Part shown: piece by piece, positions 52,048-61,043 of the stretch
How the letters are laid out: each line of letters opens with the position of its first letter
Position numbering within the stretch: the first letter of the stretch is position 1
NCBI RefSeq assembly: GCF_044197065.1
Contig: NZ_JBIQOI010000002.1
Coordinates: 992,001 to 1,056,000 of the forward strand
Direction of reading: 5' to 3'
Length of the DNA stretch: 64,000 bases
Source: Kluyvera ascorbata_C
Lineage (GTDB): Bacteria; Pseudomonadota; Gammaproteobacteria; Enterobacterales; Enterobacteriaceae
Program-made: the position numbers and the translations under genes
The notes under the pieces: generated by a model
What the model saw: only the letters and a program-made list of their open reading frames with translations
The model's database searches: none
Told to the model about the DNA's origin: nothing

Positions 52048-53028
52048 GTGAATGAATATGGGGTAAGCAGTGTGGATTATAACGATAAGCCTGAAAATAA
52101 AATCAACCTTAATGTCGAAAATGACACGCCACAAATCTTCCGTACGCTACGTAATATAGATCTTAATTTATTGACCATATTTGAAGCGGTATATGTGCAT
52201 AAAGGCATCGTAAATGCTGCGAAAATACTGAATCTCACCCCTTCTGCGATAAGTCAGTCAATTCAGAAACTTAGACTCCTCTTCCCCGATCCTCTTTTTA
52301 TTCGTAAAGGTCAGGGAGTCACGCCAACGGCTTATGCTACGCATCTTCATGAATATATCAGTCAGGGTCTGGAGTCTATTCTGGGGGCGCTGGACCTGAA
52401 CGGCAGCTATGACAAGCAGCGGGTTATCACCATCGGCACCGCTGCCTCCGTAGGCGCCATTGTGATGCCAGTCATCTACCAAATTGTGAAAAAGACCTAC
52501 CCGCAAGTCCTGCTGCGCAACGTTGCCGTGACGGACGCGAATGCGCAGCTCAGCCAGTTTCAGACCGATCTCATCATCGATAACCACGAACATAACAATC
52601 CGCGCACGCTGGGACGCCATTCGCTGTTTAGCGACAAATTGGTGTTGGTGTGCCGCAACGACCACCCGGCAGTTGATGAAGAGCCTTCTCTGGACACGCT
52701 GATGCAGTACGAGCACACCCTGCTGACGATGGACGGTGCAGGGCAAAATGACCAGTATAAACGTATTCGCGATATGCTTCCCGATCGGCAGGTGAGCGTA
52801 AGCAGTTACAACCTGTTCACCATCGCGTCACTGATCGCCTCAAGTAACCTGATAGGCATAATGCCGCTGCGCTTTTATCATATCTTCAAACAGTGCTGGC
52901 CATTAAAGACGCTGGATTTCGAACCACTCCAGCAGGAACGCGTCGACTTTTCATTGCATTACAACAAACTCAGCCTGCGTGACCCGGTAATGCAAAACAT
53001 TATCAACGTCATCCACCAGGCGTTCTGA
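52048..53028 (+). CDS. ybeF: LysR-type regulator YbeF
   Basis: A 326-residue LysR-family regulator. The HTH is near residues 35-95 (LRNIDLNLLTIFEAVYVHKG...LTPSAISQSIQKL), followed by a PBP2-like effector domain. The effector and targets are unknown. The N-terminal 30 residues are less conserved. Start GTG 52048 is the longest; a GTG at 52072 with GGGG upstream is an alternative. Sits between lipB and lipA. The preceding 283 bp (51765-52047) is AT-rich with no named motif. Confidence 0.9.
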   Translation: MNEYGVSSVDYNDKPENKINLNVENDTPQIFRTLRNIDLNLLTIFEAVYVHKGIVNAAKILNLTPSAISQSIQKLRLLFPDPLFIRKGQGVTPTAYATHLHEYISQGLESILGALDLNGSYDKQRVITIGTAASVGAIVMPVIYQIVKKTYPQVLLRNVAVTDANAQLSQFQTDLIIDNHEHNNPRTLGRHSLFSDKLVLVCRNDHPAVDEEPSLDTLMQYEHTLLTMDGAGQNDQYKRIRDMLPDRQVSVSSYNLFTIASLIASSNLIGIMPLRFYHIFKQCWPLKTLDFEPLQQERVDFSLHYNKLSLRDPVMQNIINVIHQAF

Positions 53029-53229
53029 GCTTCGTACTCCTCATGCTCCCTTAGCCGGCAAAAAAGCATTATTCAACAACTATTTTACAATTTGCCGGCA
53101 CGGTAGGCTGCTTTATGCCCCATTTAAATGGTATACTGCCTGCTCTAAATTCAAAAATAGTTGATAAATACAACATTCCCTTGAATTGAAACGCTTTCCC
53201 TCGATACTCGGAACTGGAACACGTACGCT

Positions 53230-54195
53230 ATGAGTAAACCCATTGTGATGGAACGCGGTGTTAAGTACCGCGATGCCGATAAAATGGCCCTTATCCCGGT
53301 TAAAAACGTGGCAACAGAGCGCGAAGCGCTGCTGCGAAAACCGGAATGGATGAAAATTAAACTTCCGGCAGACTCCTCCCGTATCCAGGGTATCAAAGCA
53401 GCCATGCGTAAAAATGGTCTGCACTCCGTCTGTGAAGAAGCCTCCTGCCCTAACCTGGCTGAGTGCTTTAACCACGGCACCGCCACCTTTATGATTCTGG
53501 GCGCCATCTGTACCCGTCGCTGCCCGTTCTGCGACGTTGCCCACGGCCGCCCGGTGGCCCCGGATGCTAACGAACCACAAAAACTGGCTCAGACTATTGC
53601 CGATATGGCGCTGCGCTATGTGGTTATCACCTCTGTGGATCGTGACGATCTGCGTGACGGTGGTGCTCAGCACTTCGCTGATTGCATTACTGCAATTCGT
53701 GAGAAGAGCCCAACTATCAAGATTGAAACCCTGGTGCCAGACTTCCGTGGCCGTATGGATCGCGCGTTAGAGATCCTGACCGCAACGCCACCAGACGTCT
53801 TCAACCACAACCTGGAGAACGTGCCGCGTATTTATCGCCAGGTTCGCCCAGGGGCTGACTATAACTGGTCATTAAAACTGCTTGAGCGCTTTAAAGAAGC
53901 CCACCCAGAGATCCCAACCAAATCTGGTTTGATGGTTGGCTTGGGTGAAACCAACGCAGAAATTATCGAAGTTATGCGCGATCTGCGCCGCCATGGCGTC
54001 ACCATGCTGACGCTGGGTCAGTATCTGCAGCCAAGCCGTCACCATCTGCCGGTACAGCGTTACGTGAGTCCGGACGAATTCGAAGAGATGAAAGCCGAAG
54101 CGCTGGCCATGGGCTTTACCCATGCAGCCTGTGGTCCATTCGTGCGTTCGTCCTACCACGCCGACCTCCAGGCTAAAGGCATGGAAGTGAAATAA
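53230..54195 (+). CDS. lipA: Lipoyl synthase LipA
   Basis: A 321-residue radical-SAM enzyme that inserts two sulfurs into octanoyl-lipoyl domains. It carries the auxiliary cluster Cys in CEEASCPNLAEC, the radical SAM cluster in CTRRCPFC, and the C-terminal RSSYHAD that ligates the auxiliary cluster through Ser. The product is the E. coli length. It is preceded by 201 bp of AT-rich promoter sequence and followed by a strong terminator. Confidence 0.99.
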   Translation: MSKPIVMERGVKYRDADKMALIPVKNVATEREALLRKPEWMKIKLPADSSRIQGIKAAMRKNGLHSVCEEASCPNLAECFNHGTATFMILGAICTRRCPFCDVAHGRPVAPDANEPQKLAQTIADMALRYVVITSVDRDDLRDGGAQHFADCITAIREKSPTIKIETLVPDFRGRMDRALEILTATPPDVFNHNLENVPRIYRQVRPGADYNWSLKLLERFKEAHPEIPTKSGLMVGLGETNAEIIEVMRDLRRHGVTMLTLGQYLQPSRHHLPVQRYVSPDEFEEMKAEALAMGFTHAACGPFVRSSYHADLQAKGMEVK

Positions 54196-54211
54196 GCCCG
54201 TAGCCAAAAAC

Positions 54212-54246
54212 AAAAAGCCGCTTTCTGCTGAAAGCGGCTTTTTTTA
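54212..54246 (+). terminator. Terminator of lipA
   Basis: A 13-bp stem (AAAAAGCCGCTTT/AAAGCGGCTTTTT) is followed by T residues. Confidence 0.93.
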
Positions 54247-54405
54247 TGTCCCACGTGGAAATAAATTGTTTCAATAAGACAAATTTAGCAACGTCATTTC
54301 CATGAAAAAGGGCCACAACGTGCTTACGCTGTAGCCCCTTCCGCAGGTAGTCAAACCCGCGCATGACGCACGCGAATCGGTGCGCCACGTGAAACGCTGC
54401 CCTGC

Positions 54406-54606
54406 TTACTCTTTATGAGAGAGTTTTTCTGCCGGGGTTTCGTCTGCGCTTTTCTGCGCTGTGGTTTCATCGTCATTCATGGCTTTCTTGAAGCCCTTGA
54501 TGGCTGAACCCAGATCCCCACCCAGAGTCCGTAATTTTTTGGTACCAAACACCAGAACAATCAGTGCTGCCACTACCAGCAGTTTGGTAATACTAATCTC
54601 ACCCAT
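54406..54606 (-). CDS. tatE: Twin-arginine translocase subunit TatE
   Basis: A 66-residue TatA-family protein: a single N-terminal membrane helix (ITKLLVVAALIVLVFGTKKL) followed by an amphipathic helix and an acidic tail. It can join TatA in the pore-forming complex of the Tat pathway. Start MGEISITKLL at 54606 matches the E. coli protein; an ATG at 54651 adds 15 residues without family support. It is convergent with lipA. Tat substrates in this window include the amidohydrolase at 17.8 kb. Confidence 0.95.
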   Translation of the reverse strand: MGEISITKLLVVAALIVLVFGTKKLRTLGGDLGSAIKGFKKAMNDDETTAQKSADETPAEKLSHKE

Positions 54607-54732
54607 AGATACCTTCTTCTCAAAAACAGGCTGCAGAATGCGCCACATCACTGTGGTTTATTAACGGTTATCTGGCGCGCGCACACAATAGCAATCTGTA
54701 ACAAGGTGAATCAAGCGTTGTTTAAAAAAACG

Positions 54733-55521
54733 TCACGTTAATTGCGGTAGCGCAAACCGTCGATTCACCAATACCGGAAGCTGATGGCGAACGTTCAAAA
54801 GATGCTCTCGCTGAATATCAGAAACTATCAGCTGCGGTTCGGCCGTAGCGCCAGCCAGAGTCACCCCCAGCGGGTCGATAATCCGGCTTTGACCAATATT
54901 CCGCGTCCCACATTCGCCGCTTGCCACGATATAACAGGTGGTATCCAGCGCACGGGCCGCAAGCAGCGTTGACCAGTGGTATTCTTTCAGCGGCCCACGA
55001 ACCCAGGCTGCGGGAAGCGCCAGAATATCCGCCCCTTGAAGTGCGAGGGTTAATGCAAGCTCGGGAAAACGAAGATCGTAGCAGGTCAGCAACCCCACCT
55101 TATAACCTTCAACCTCAATCAGCGGCGGGAGTTCATCACCAGCATCCACCCGTTTTGACTCCTGGATAGAAAATGCATCGTAGAGGTGGAGTTTATGATA
55201 GTGGGCAATCACCTCTCCTTCACGCAGCACCACCAGCGTGTTTCTCGCACGGCCTTCTGAAGAGGGAGTATGAATAGTCAGCACCGTCGTCACTGAATCA
55301 CGGCGGCTTTGCGCTTTTAATATCTGCATAAAACCGCCATCAAGCGACTGCGCTGACTTTACGGACATATCAGGGTCAGTATCACTACGCGCCAGCAGTG
55401 CTTCCGGTAACACCAACAAAGAAGCCCCCGACTCTGCTGCCGAACGCATTAGCGCCACACAGCGTTGCGCATTGACCTGCCACTCCGGCGTGACAACAAA
55501 CTGTCCTGCAGCTACCCGCAT
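54733..55521 (-). CDS. ybeM: Deaminated glutathione amidase / nitrilase-family YbeM
   Basis: A 262-residue carbon-nitrogen hydrolase. The catalytic triad is visible as E40 (LPEALLARS), K110 (YHKLHLYD) and C147 (LLTCYDLRFPE). Homologues (Nit1 type) hydrolyse deaminated glutathione, a metabolite-repair reaction. In E. coli K-12 ybeM carries a deletion and is counted a pseudogene; this copy is intact. Divergent from crcB. Confidence 0.92.
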   Translation of the reverse strand: MRVAAGQFVVTPEWQVNAQRCVALMRSAAESGASLLVLPEALLARSDTDPDMSVKSAQSLDGGFMQILKAQSRRDSVTTVLTIHTPSSEGRARNTLVVLREGEVIAHYHKLHLYDAFSIQESKRVDAGDELPPLIEVEGYKVGLLTCYDLRFPELALTLALQGADILALPAAWVRGPLKEYHWSTLLAARALDTTCYIVASGECGTRNIGQSRIIDPLGVTLAGATAEPQLIVSDIQREHLLNVRHQLPVLVNRRFALPQLT

Positions 55522-55638
55522 CCCCGCTCCTCAGGTTCTGTTAATATATCAATGTGATGAATGCTGATGAGTATATAGCCAGATTCATCTATTCAGCGTT
55601 AAACTGAGCCCATTAATAGAAAATGGCAGGAAACTCGC

Positions 55639-56016
55639 ATGATGCAACTTTTGTTGGCCGTTTTTATTGGCGGAGGTACCGGGAGCGTTGCTCGCTGGCT
55701 GCTGAGCCTGAAATTCAATCCCATGCACCATGCCATCCCTCTGGGCACGTTAACGGCTAACCTGATTGGGGCATTTATCATCGGTGCCGGACTTGCCTGG
55801 TTTAATCGTCTACCTCAGATAGACCCGGTCTGGAAGCTGCTCATTACTACGGGGTTTTGCGGGGGGCTGACGACCTTCTCCACCTTCTCGGCGGAAGTGG
55901 TCTTCTTACTGCAGGCGGGGAAGTTTAGCTGGGCGCTGCTGAATATTACGGTCAACCTGTTGGGCTCATTTGCGATGACCGCTCTGGCCTTCTGGCTTTT
56001 CAGCTCTAGTCGCTAG
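55639..56016 (+). CDS. crcB: Fluoride channel CrcB/Fluc
   Basis: A 125-residue four-helix membrane protein forming a dimeric fluoride-export channel. The conserved N-terminal GGGTGSVARW and the TTFSTFSAE stretch (Phe-box and sodium-site region) are present. No fluoride riboswitch is visible in the 117 bp upstream. It is convergent with cspE across a shared terminator. Confidence 0.95.
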   Translation: MMQLLLAVFIGGGTGSVARWLLSLKFNPMHHAIPLGTLTANLIGAFIIGAGLAWFNRLPQIDPVWKLLITTGFCGGLTTFSTFSAEVVFLLQAGKFSWALLNITVNLLGSFAMTALAFWLFSSSR

Positions 56017-56026
56017 AAAAAGGATA

Positions 56027-56055
56027 AAAAAAACCCGCGGTTAAGCGGGTTTTGA
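56027..56055. terminator. Bidirectional terminator between crcB and cspE
   Basis: AAAACCCGC/GCGGGTTTT stem with A-run on the left and T on the right. Confidence 0.9.
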
Positions 56056-56075
56056 ATTCTGACTGCTATTCTCGC

Positions 56076-56285
56076 TTACAGAGCGGTAACGTTAGCAGCA
56101 GAAGGGCCTTTGGCACCGTTAGTGATTTCGAACTCTACACGCTGACCTTCAGCCAGAGTTTTGAAACCGTTGGTCTGGATTGCAGAGAAGTGTACGAATA
56201 CGTCTTTGCTGCCATCTTCCGGAGTAATGAAACCGAATCCTTTGGACTCATTAAACCACTTAACGTTACCTTTAATCTTAGACAT
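56076..56285 (-). CDS. cspE: Cold-shock-family RNA chaperone CspE
   Basis: A 69-residue single cold-shock domain, with RNP1 KGFGFITP and RNP2 VFVHFSAI. It melts RNA hairpins and acts as a transcription antiterminator; in E. coli it is made constitutively. The start MSKIKGNVKWF at 56285 is family-like; a longer frame to 56315 is not. The codon use is typical of a highly expressed gene. Confidence 0.98.
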   Translation of the reverse strand: MSKIKGNVKWFNESKGFGFITPEDGSKDVFVHFSAIQTNGFKTLAEGQRVEFEITNGAKGPSAANVTAL

Positions 56286-56445
56286 CAAAATTACCTTTAT
56301 ATGAAAAAACGACACTAATCTGTGTCAGTTAACAGTACAACAATTGTCGTGGGTTTTGTCCAGCCTAACTTCGTTAAAAAGTGATAAATGTCTCTAACTT
56401 TTATTCGCGGGTTGACTTTACCGCACGCTGTGCTCCAGGCCGCTT

Positions 56446-57021
56446 TTAGAACTGGAAACGGAGCCACGCGAAGTAGACGTTACCGTTGTTATAGGTTCCG
56501 GGAATGTAGGTCATCTGGAACGTAGCGGGCCCGTAACCGATAGAGGCCATCGGCAGCGCAACCGGTACCGGGATATAGTTCCAGTTATCGCGCGCGGTCA
56601 CCCCAATCGTGTAACCCAAGCCGAGATGGAAATTATCGTCCGCCAGCGGTCGCCAGGTGGCTTCCCAACCGTAGCCGCCAATCGGTTCCCACTTATTATA
56701 GGAGTCTTTAAATGCCATCAAATAGATGCCATGCCAGTTACCTTTATCATCCCAACGTGAGATACCAAAACCTGCACCCCAGGGACGTTCATTGTATTTA
56801 TCCGTTTTCTCTTTATCGTAGGCAAAACGTGCATGCCAGGTAATCGCCGGTACATACAGATCATAATTCTGCGGCTCATCCCAAGTCTGCACAATGTTAT
56901 TGCTCAGCGTGTTATAGCCATCCTTGATCGTCTCGGTAAAAGACGCGCGGGCAGGAAGCACAGTACCGAACAGTCCTACCATCATCACAAAAAGTGCGAA
57001 AAATCTATTTAGTTTTAACAC
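56446..57021 (-). CDS. pagP: Lipid A palmitoyltransferase PagP
   Basis: A 191-residue outer-membrane enzyme that moves a palmitate from phospholipid to lipid A, protecting against antimicrobial peptides. Signal peptide cleaved near PARA-SFTE; eight-strand barrel ending WLRFQF. The active-site His is in ITWHARFAYD and the Asp-Ser pair in AFKDSYNKW. In E. coli and Salmonella it is PhoP-activated; I do not see a convincing PhoP box upstream. Confidence 0.97.
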   Translation of the reverse strand: MLKLNRFFALFVMMVGLFGTVLPARASFTETIKDGYNTLSNNIVQTWDEPQNYDLYVPAITWHARFAYDKEKTDKYNERPWGAGFGISRWDDKGNWHGIYLMAFKDSYNKWEPIGGYGWEATWRPLADDNFHLGLGYTIGVTARDNWNYIPVPVALPMASIGYGPATFQMTYIPGTYNNGNVYFAWLRFQF

Positions 57022-57674
57022 GATAATCTTGCCAAAAAATGATTAATTAAGAATATTCTATCAAGCGTAAGCTCAATGATATCGCAACAGCAGCAGCAAC
57101 TTAGCTTTTTTCTTCGCCTGGACTACAAATTAGAATATTCCCAAACAAACCGTCAAGCTAACCTAATGGTCCCCGTCAAATTATAATGCATACTGACTGC
57201 CAACGATAAGCATTATCGTCCAGAACCGGGAAAGCCATAAATAAAAAGTGCCTTCTTATAATATCCTGCTAAATGCTCCCCATATTATTTTGTAATATAA
57301 GAATACATACTTAATAATTAAACAACGGTATATTTTGCATGTTTTTTATGCAATTTATTTTCATCGCCGATCGCCAGCAAAAGAGCGCCATCCCTCCCCG
57401 CAACAACTGAGGCCGTCAGGCATTTATCCCTACAAATGGTAAGGCAACATTTCATTTCCTCTGGCTGTATAGTATTCCACCAGCACGCTATACTTACTGT
57501 GGTGACAATGTTCCACTTTGTGAGTACACCGACCAAATGATCACTTCGCTTTCTTTAATTACTCTTTTTATTGATTTTCATCAGCTAAATTTGTCGTTTT
57601 TTTCGGCACATTTCACCCCTTACTTTTGATGCAGCACTGCGTCAATTTTTACAACTGGGCGATAGGTGTTAATA
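57022..57674. other. Long AT-rich intergenic region between pagP and dcuC
   Basis: 653 bp holding the promoters of pagP (leftward) and dcuC (rightward). Visible items are the palindrome ACGATAAGCATTATCGT at 57202-57218, an FNR-type box at 57571-57584, and a 72-codon minus-strand frame at 57318-57536 that has no family resemblance, no good ribosome site and is probably not a gene. The rest is AT-rich with nothing I can name. Confidence 0.6.
57571..57584. promoter_or_regulatory. FNR box upstream of dcuC
   Basis: TTGATTTTCATCAG matches the FNR consensus TTGAT-N4-ATCAA at nine of ten positions. Its centre is about 97 bp before the dcuC start, compatible with activation at -41.5 from a start site near 57619. 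dcuC is anaerobically induced by FNR in E. coli. Confidence 0.75.
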
Positions 57675-59045
57675 ATGTTAACGTTCTTTGAACTCCTGAT
57701 TGGTGTTGTGGTTATTGTGGGCGTGGCCCGCTACATCATCAAAGGTTATTCAGCAACAGGGGTCCTTTTCGTCGGTGGCTTACTGCTACTGATTGCTAGC
57801 GCATTGATGGGCCACAAGATTTTACCTAGCAGTGAAACCAGCACCGGTTACTCTGCAACCGATATTGTTGAATACATCAAGATCTTATTGATGAGCCGCG
57901 GCGGCGACCTCGGCATGATGATCATGATGCTCTGCGGTTTTGCCGCTTATATGACGCATATCGGCGCTAATGATATGGTCGTTAAGTTAACCTCCAAACC
58001 GCTGAAATTTATTAACTCGCCTTATTTACTGATGATTGCCGCCTATTTTGTGGCCTGCCTGATGTCACTGGCCGTCTCTTCAGCTACCGGGCTGGGCGTA
58101 TTACTGATGGGCACGCTGTTCCCGGTGATGGTCAACGTGGGTATCAGCCGAGGTGCAGCAGCCGCTATTTGTGCTTCTCCGGCTGCTATTATTCTCTCCC
58201 CTACTTCCGGTGACGTGGTGCTGGCGGCAAAAGCCGCGGAAATGCCGCTGATTGATTTTGCGTTTAAAACCACACTGCCTATTTCCATCATTGCAATTAT
58301 CGCCATGGCGATTACCCATTTCTTCTGGCAGCGCTATCTGGATAAAAAAGAGAATATTTCCCACGAGATGCTGGATGTCAGTGAAATTACCACCACGGCA
58401 CCTCGTTTCTATGCCATCCTGCCGTTTACGCCAATTTTCGGGGTACTGATTTTTGACGGCAAATGGGGCCCAGAACTGCATATTATCGCCATCCTGGTTA
58501 TCTGCATGCTGCTGGCCGCAGTGCTGGAATTCCTGCGCGGCTTTAATACCCAAAACGTGTTTGCGGGCCTCGAAGTTGCCTATCGTGGTATGGCTGATGC
58601 GTTCGCAGGCGTGGTGATGCTGTTGGTTGCTGCGGGCGTATTTGCCCAAGGTCTGAGCACTATCGGCTTTATTAACAGCCTGATATCCATTGCAACGTCG
58701 TTCGGTTCCGCCAGCATTATATTAATGCTCGTGCTGGTGATCCTGACGATGCTGGCAGCAATGACCACCGGTTCCGGTAACGCACCGTTCTATGCTTTCG
58801 TCGAGATGATCCCGAAGCTGGCGCAATCCTCCGGCGTCAACCCAGCCTATCTTTCTATTCCGATGCTGCAGGCCTCCAACCTCGGTCGTACTATCTCCCC
58901 AGTCTCCGGCGTGGTAGTGGCAGTAGCCGGTATGGCCAAAATATCTCCATTTGAAGTGGTTAAGCGTACATCGTTGCCGGTTATCATTGGTCTCATCGCG
59001 GTCATTATCGCTACCGAGATTCTGGTGCCCGGCGTCGCCGCGTAA
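57675..59045 (+). CDS. dcuC: Anaerobic C4-dicarboxylate transporter DcuC
   Basis: A 456-residue inner-membrane carrier with about 12 segments, active mainly in succinate efflux during fermentation. It is close to E. coli DcuC (461), ending a few residues earlier (LVPGVAA). The start MLTFFELLIG at 57675 follows AGG by 9 bases; the ATG at 57666 is an alternative. An FNR box lies upstream and a terminator downstream. In E. coli the citrate lyase genes are found nearby; here rna follows directly. Confidence 0.97.
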   Translation: MLTFFELLIGVVVIVGVARYIIKGYSATGVLFVGGLLLLIASALMGHKILPSSETSTGYSATDIVEYIKILLMSRGGDLGMMIMMLCGFAAYMTHIGANDMVVKLTSKPLKFINSPYLLMIAAYFVACLMSLAVSSATGLGVLLMGTLFPVMVNVGISRGAAAAICASPAAIILSPTSGDVVLAAKAAEMPLIDFAFKTTLPISIIAIIAMAITHFFWQRYLDKKENISHEMLDVSEITTTAPRFYAILPFTPIFGVLIFDGKWGPELHIIAILVICMLLAAVLEFLRGFNTQNVFAGLEVAYRGMADAFAGVVMLLVAAGVFAQGLSTIGFINSLISIATSFGSASIILMLVLVILTMLAAMTTGSGNAPFYAFVEMIPKLAQSSGVNPAYLSIPMLQASNLGRTISPVSGVVVAVAGMAKISPFEVVKRTSLPVIIGLIAVIIATEILVPGVAA

Positions 59046-59063
59046 TCATTTACTGGCTAAATA

Positions 59064-59089
59064 AATAAGGCGCCTGAGGGCGCCTTATT
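59064..59089 (+). terminator. Terminator of dcuC
   Basis: An 11-bp stem AATAAGGCGCC/GGCGCCTTATT, followed by TTATT. Confidence 0.9.
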
Positions 59090-59138
59090 TTATTATGTAA
59101 TAACGTCACTAAATGAATTAAACCGTGGAGTCAGGAAT

Positions 59139-59939
59139 ATGTTAAGGAAGAATATTGTGTCAGGATGCGCGCTGCTGCTCTGCGCGGGTAGCCTTCATGC
59201 TGCACCGCTGGAGCCCACACAATATGGCGACTTCGACCGTTACGTCCTGGCGCTCTCCTGGCAAACCGGTTTTTGCCAGAGCCAGCATGATAGAAACCGC
59301 AACGAGCCGCTGGAATGCCAGCAACAAAAAGAGGCCGTAAATAAGGCCGATTACCTCACGGTACATGGATTATGGCCAGGCCTGCCTGGCTCAATCGCTT
59401 CTCGTGGTGTCGATAACAATCGCTGGATGCGGTTTGGCTGCGCAACCCGCCCGATTCCAAACATGCCGGAAGCAAAAGCCAGCCGCAAATGTGCCGCTGA
59501 AGAGACCGGTTTATCGCTGGAAATGGCCAACAAACTCAATCAGGTGATGCCGGGTAGCGGCGGGAAAACCTGCCTTGAGCGCTACGAGTACGCAAAGCAC
59601 GGCGTCTGCTTTGGTTTTGATCCGGATGCCTATTTCGGCACGATGGTGCGCCTGAACGGCGAAGTAAAACAAAGCGCGCTCGGCCAGTTCCTCGCCGCCA
59701 ACTACGGCAAAACCGTCACCCGAGCAAGCTTTGACGATGCCGTCGCCCGCGCCTTCGGCAAAGAGAATGTGAAAGCCGTGAAGCTCACGTGTAACGGTAA
59801 TCCGGCCTATCTGACCGAAATGCAGATTGCGATTAAATCCGCCAGCATCAACAACCCACTGGCGGCGGATTCGCTGCTCCCGCAGCCGCATCCCGGCAAC
59901 TGCGGCAAACAGTTTGTTCTGGATAAAATCGGTTACTAA
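59139..59939 (+). CDS. rna: Periplasmic RNase I (T2 family)
   Basis: A 266-residue T2-type ribonuclease with a signal peptide ending near LHA-APLE. The two catalytic motifs are LTVHGLWPG (CAS I, His) and YEYAKHGVC (CAS II, Glu/Lys/His). Eight or more Cys are present for disulfides in the periplasm. It cuts RNA non-specifically to 2',3'-cyclic nucleotides. Confidence 0.97.
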   Translation: MLRKNIVSGCALLLCAGSLHAAPLEPTQYGDFDRYVLALSWQTGFCQSQHDRNRNEPLECQQQKEAVNKADYLTVHGLWPGLPGSIASRGVDNNRWMRFGCATRPIPNMPEAKASRKCAAEETGLSLEMANKLNQVMPGSGGKTCLERYEYAKHGVCFGFDPDAYFGTMVRLNGEVKQSALGQFLAANYGKTVTRASFDDAVARAFGKENVKAVKLTCNGNPAYLTEMQIAIKSASINNPLAADSLLPQPHPGNCGKQFVLDKIGY

Positions 59940-59978
59940 GCGTGCGGTAATGCCCCCGGCGCTCGGGGGCGATTCGGA

Positions 59979-60809
59979 CTATTGCTCGATAAACGACAGC
60001 AGATCTTCATTGATCTGATGTTTATGCGTGGTGCAGATCCCGTGCGATCCGCCGTGATACACCTTCAGCTCCGCGTTTGGCAAAATTTCTGCCGCTACCT
60101 TACCGCAGGTTTCAAACGGCACAATCTGATCGTCGTCACCGTGAATCACCAGCGTCGGGATGGTCATTCTGCGCAGGTCCTCACGCAGATCGGTTTCCGA
60201 GAACGCCTTGATGCAGTCGTACAGCGCCTTAATCGAGCCCTGAAGTCCTTGCTCAACAAAGCCTTCACGCACCGCTTTCGACTCCTTCGCGCCTGGGCGG
60301 TTATAGCCGTAAAATGCCGCCGTCAGCTCGTAGAAAAATGCGCCACGATCGTTAATCACGCCGTCACGGATACCATCAAACACTTCAAGCGGCACACCGT
60401 TCGGGTTAAAGTCCGTTTTGACCATAATTGGCGTGACGGCACCAATCAGCACCGCTTTCGCCACTCGCTGCGTGCCGTGTCGGCCAATATAGCGCGCGAC
60501 CTCACCGCCGCCGGTCGAGTGCCCGACATGCACCGCATCTTTCAGATTTAGATGCGCCGTAAGCGCTGCCAGATCATCCGCATACTGATCCATATTGTGC
60601 CCATCCCAGGGCTGTGCCGAACGTCCGTGGCCTCGTCTGTCGTGGGCGATAACCCGATACCCTTTTGAACCCAGATACAGCATCTGATCCTCAAACGCAT
60701 CAGACGTCAGCGGCCAGCCGTGGCTGAATACAATCGGCTGTCCGCTCCCCCAATCTTTAAACCAGAGATAACTACCATCTTTCAGGGTCAGTTTATCGAA
60801 ACCACTCAT
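59979..60809 (-). CDS. Alpha/beta hydrolase, non-haem chloroperoxidase-like
   Basis: A 276-residue alpha/beta hydrolase of the cofactor-free chloroperoxidase/arylesterase group. The nucleophile is S98 in VGHSTGGGE; the acid is in VIHGDDDQIVP and the His in GGSHGIC. The oxyanion region is SHGWPLTSD. Start at 60809 has AGGAGA upstream on the minus strand; a longer frame to 60905 is unlikely. It lies convergent with rna and divergent from rnk, where E. coli K-12 has no such gene. No signal peptide; substrate unknown. Confidence 0.88.
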   Translation of the reverse strand: MSGFDKLTLKDGSYLWFKDWGSGQPIVFSHGWPLTSDAFEDQMLYLGSKGYRVIAHDRRGHGRSAQPWDGHNMDQYADDLAALTAHLNLKDAVHVGHSTGGGEVARYIGRHGTQRVAKAVLIGAVTPIMVKTDFNPNGVPLEVFDGIRDGVINDRGAFFYELTAAFYGYNRPGAKESKAVREGFVEQGLQGSIKALYDCIKAFSETDLREDLRRMTIPTLVIHGDDDQIVPFETCGKVAAEILPNAELKVYHGGSHGICTTHKHQINEDLLSFIEQ

Positions 60810-61043
60810 ACGATCTCCTGTGCGGGAAGGACGCTGCCAGGTGCAGCCTAAAAAGAATAATCCAGATTTATAGATTGCGAAGCATTTCGCATAAAATTCA
60901 CACAACGAAGATGATTGCCATCGTCGAATGTGCGCTGTATCACTTCAAACCTGACGTCAGGATCAGTATGATGGGATGAGATGAACCCTTGCCGCTGGCG
61001 GTGAGGGTTTTCTTTTGGATAATCGATAGACATGGAGTAAATA

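Noticed and set aside
55522..55638. Fluoride riboswitch before crcB
   Set aside because: The conserved pseudoknot bases and the crcB-motif core are not visible in this short leader.
57100..57200. PhoP box before pagP
   Set aside because: Only scattered AAAC and TAAC fragments are seen, without the direct-repeat spacing.
57318..57536. 72-codon minus-strand frame in the pagP-dcuC gap
   Set aside because: No family resemblance, poor ribosome site, odd composition; probably chance.
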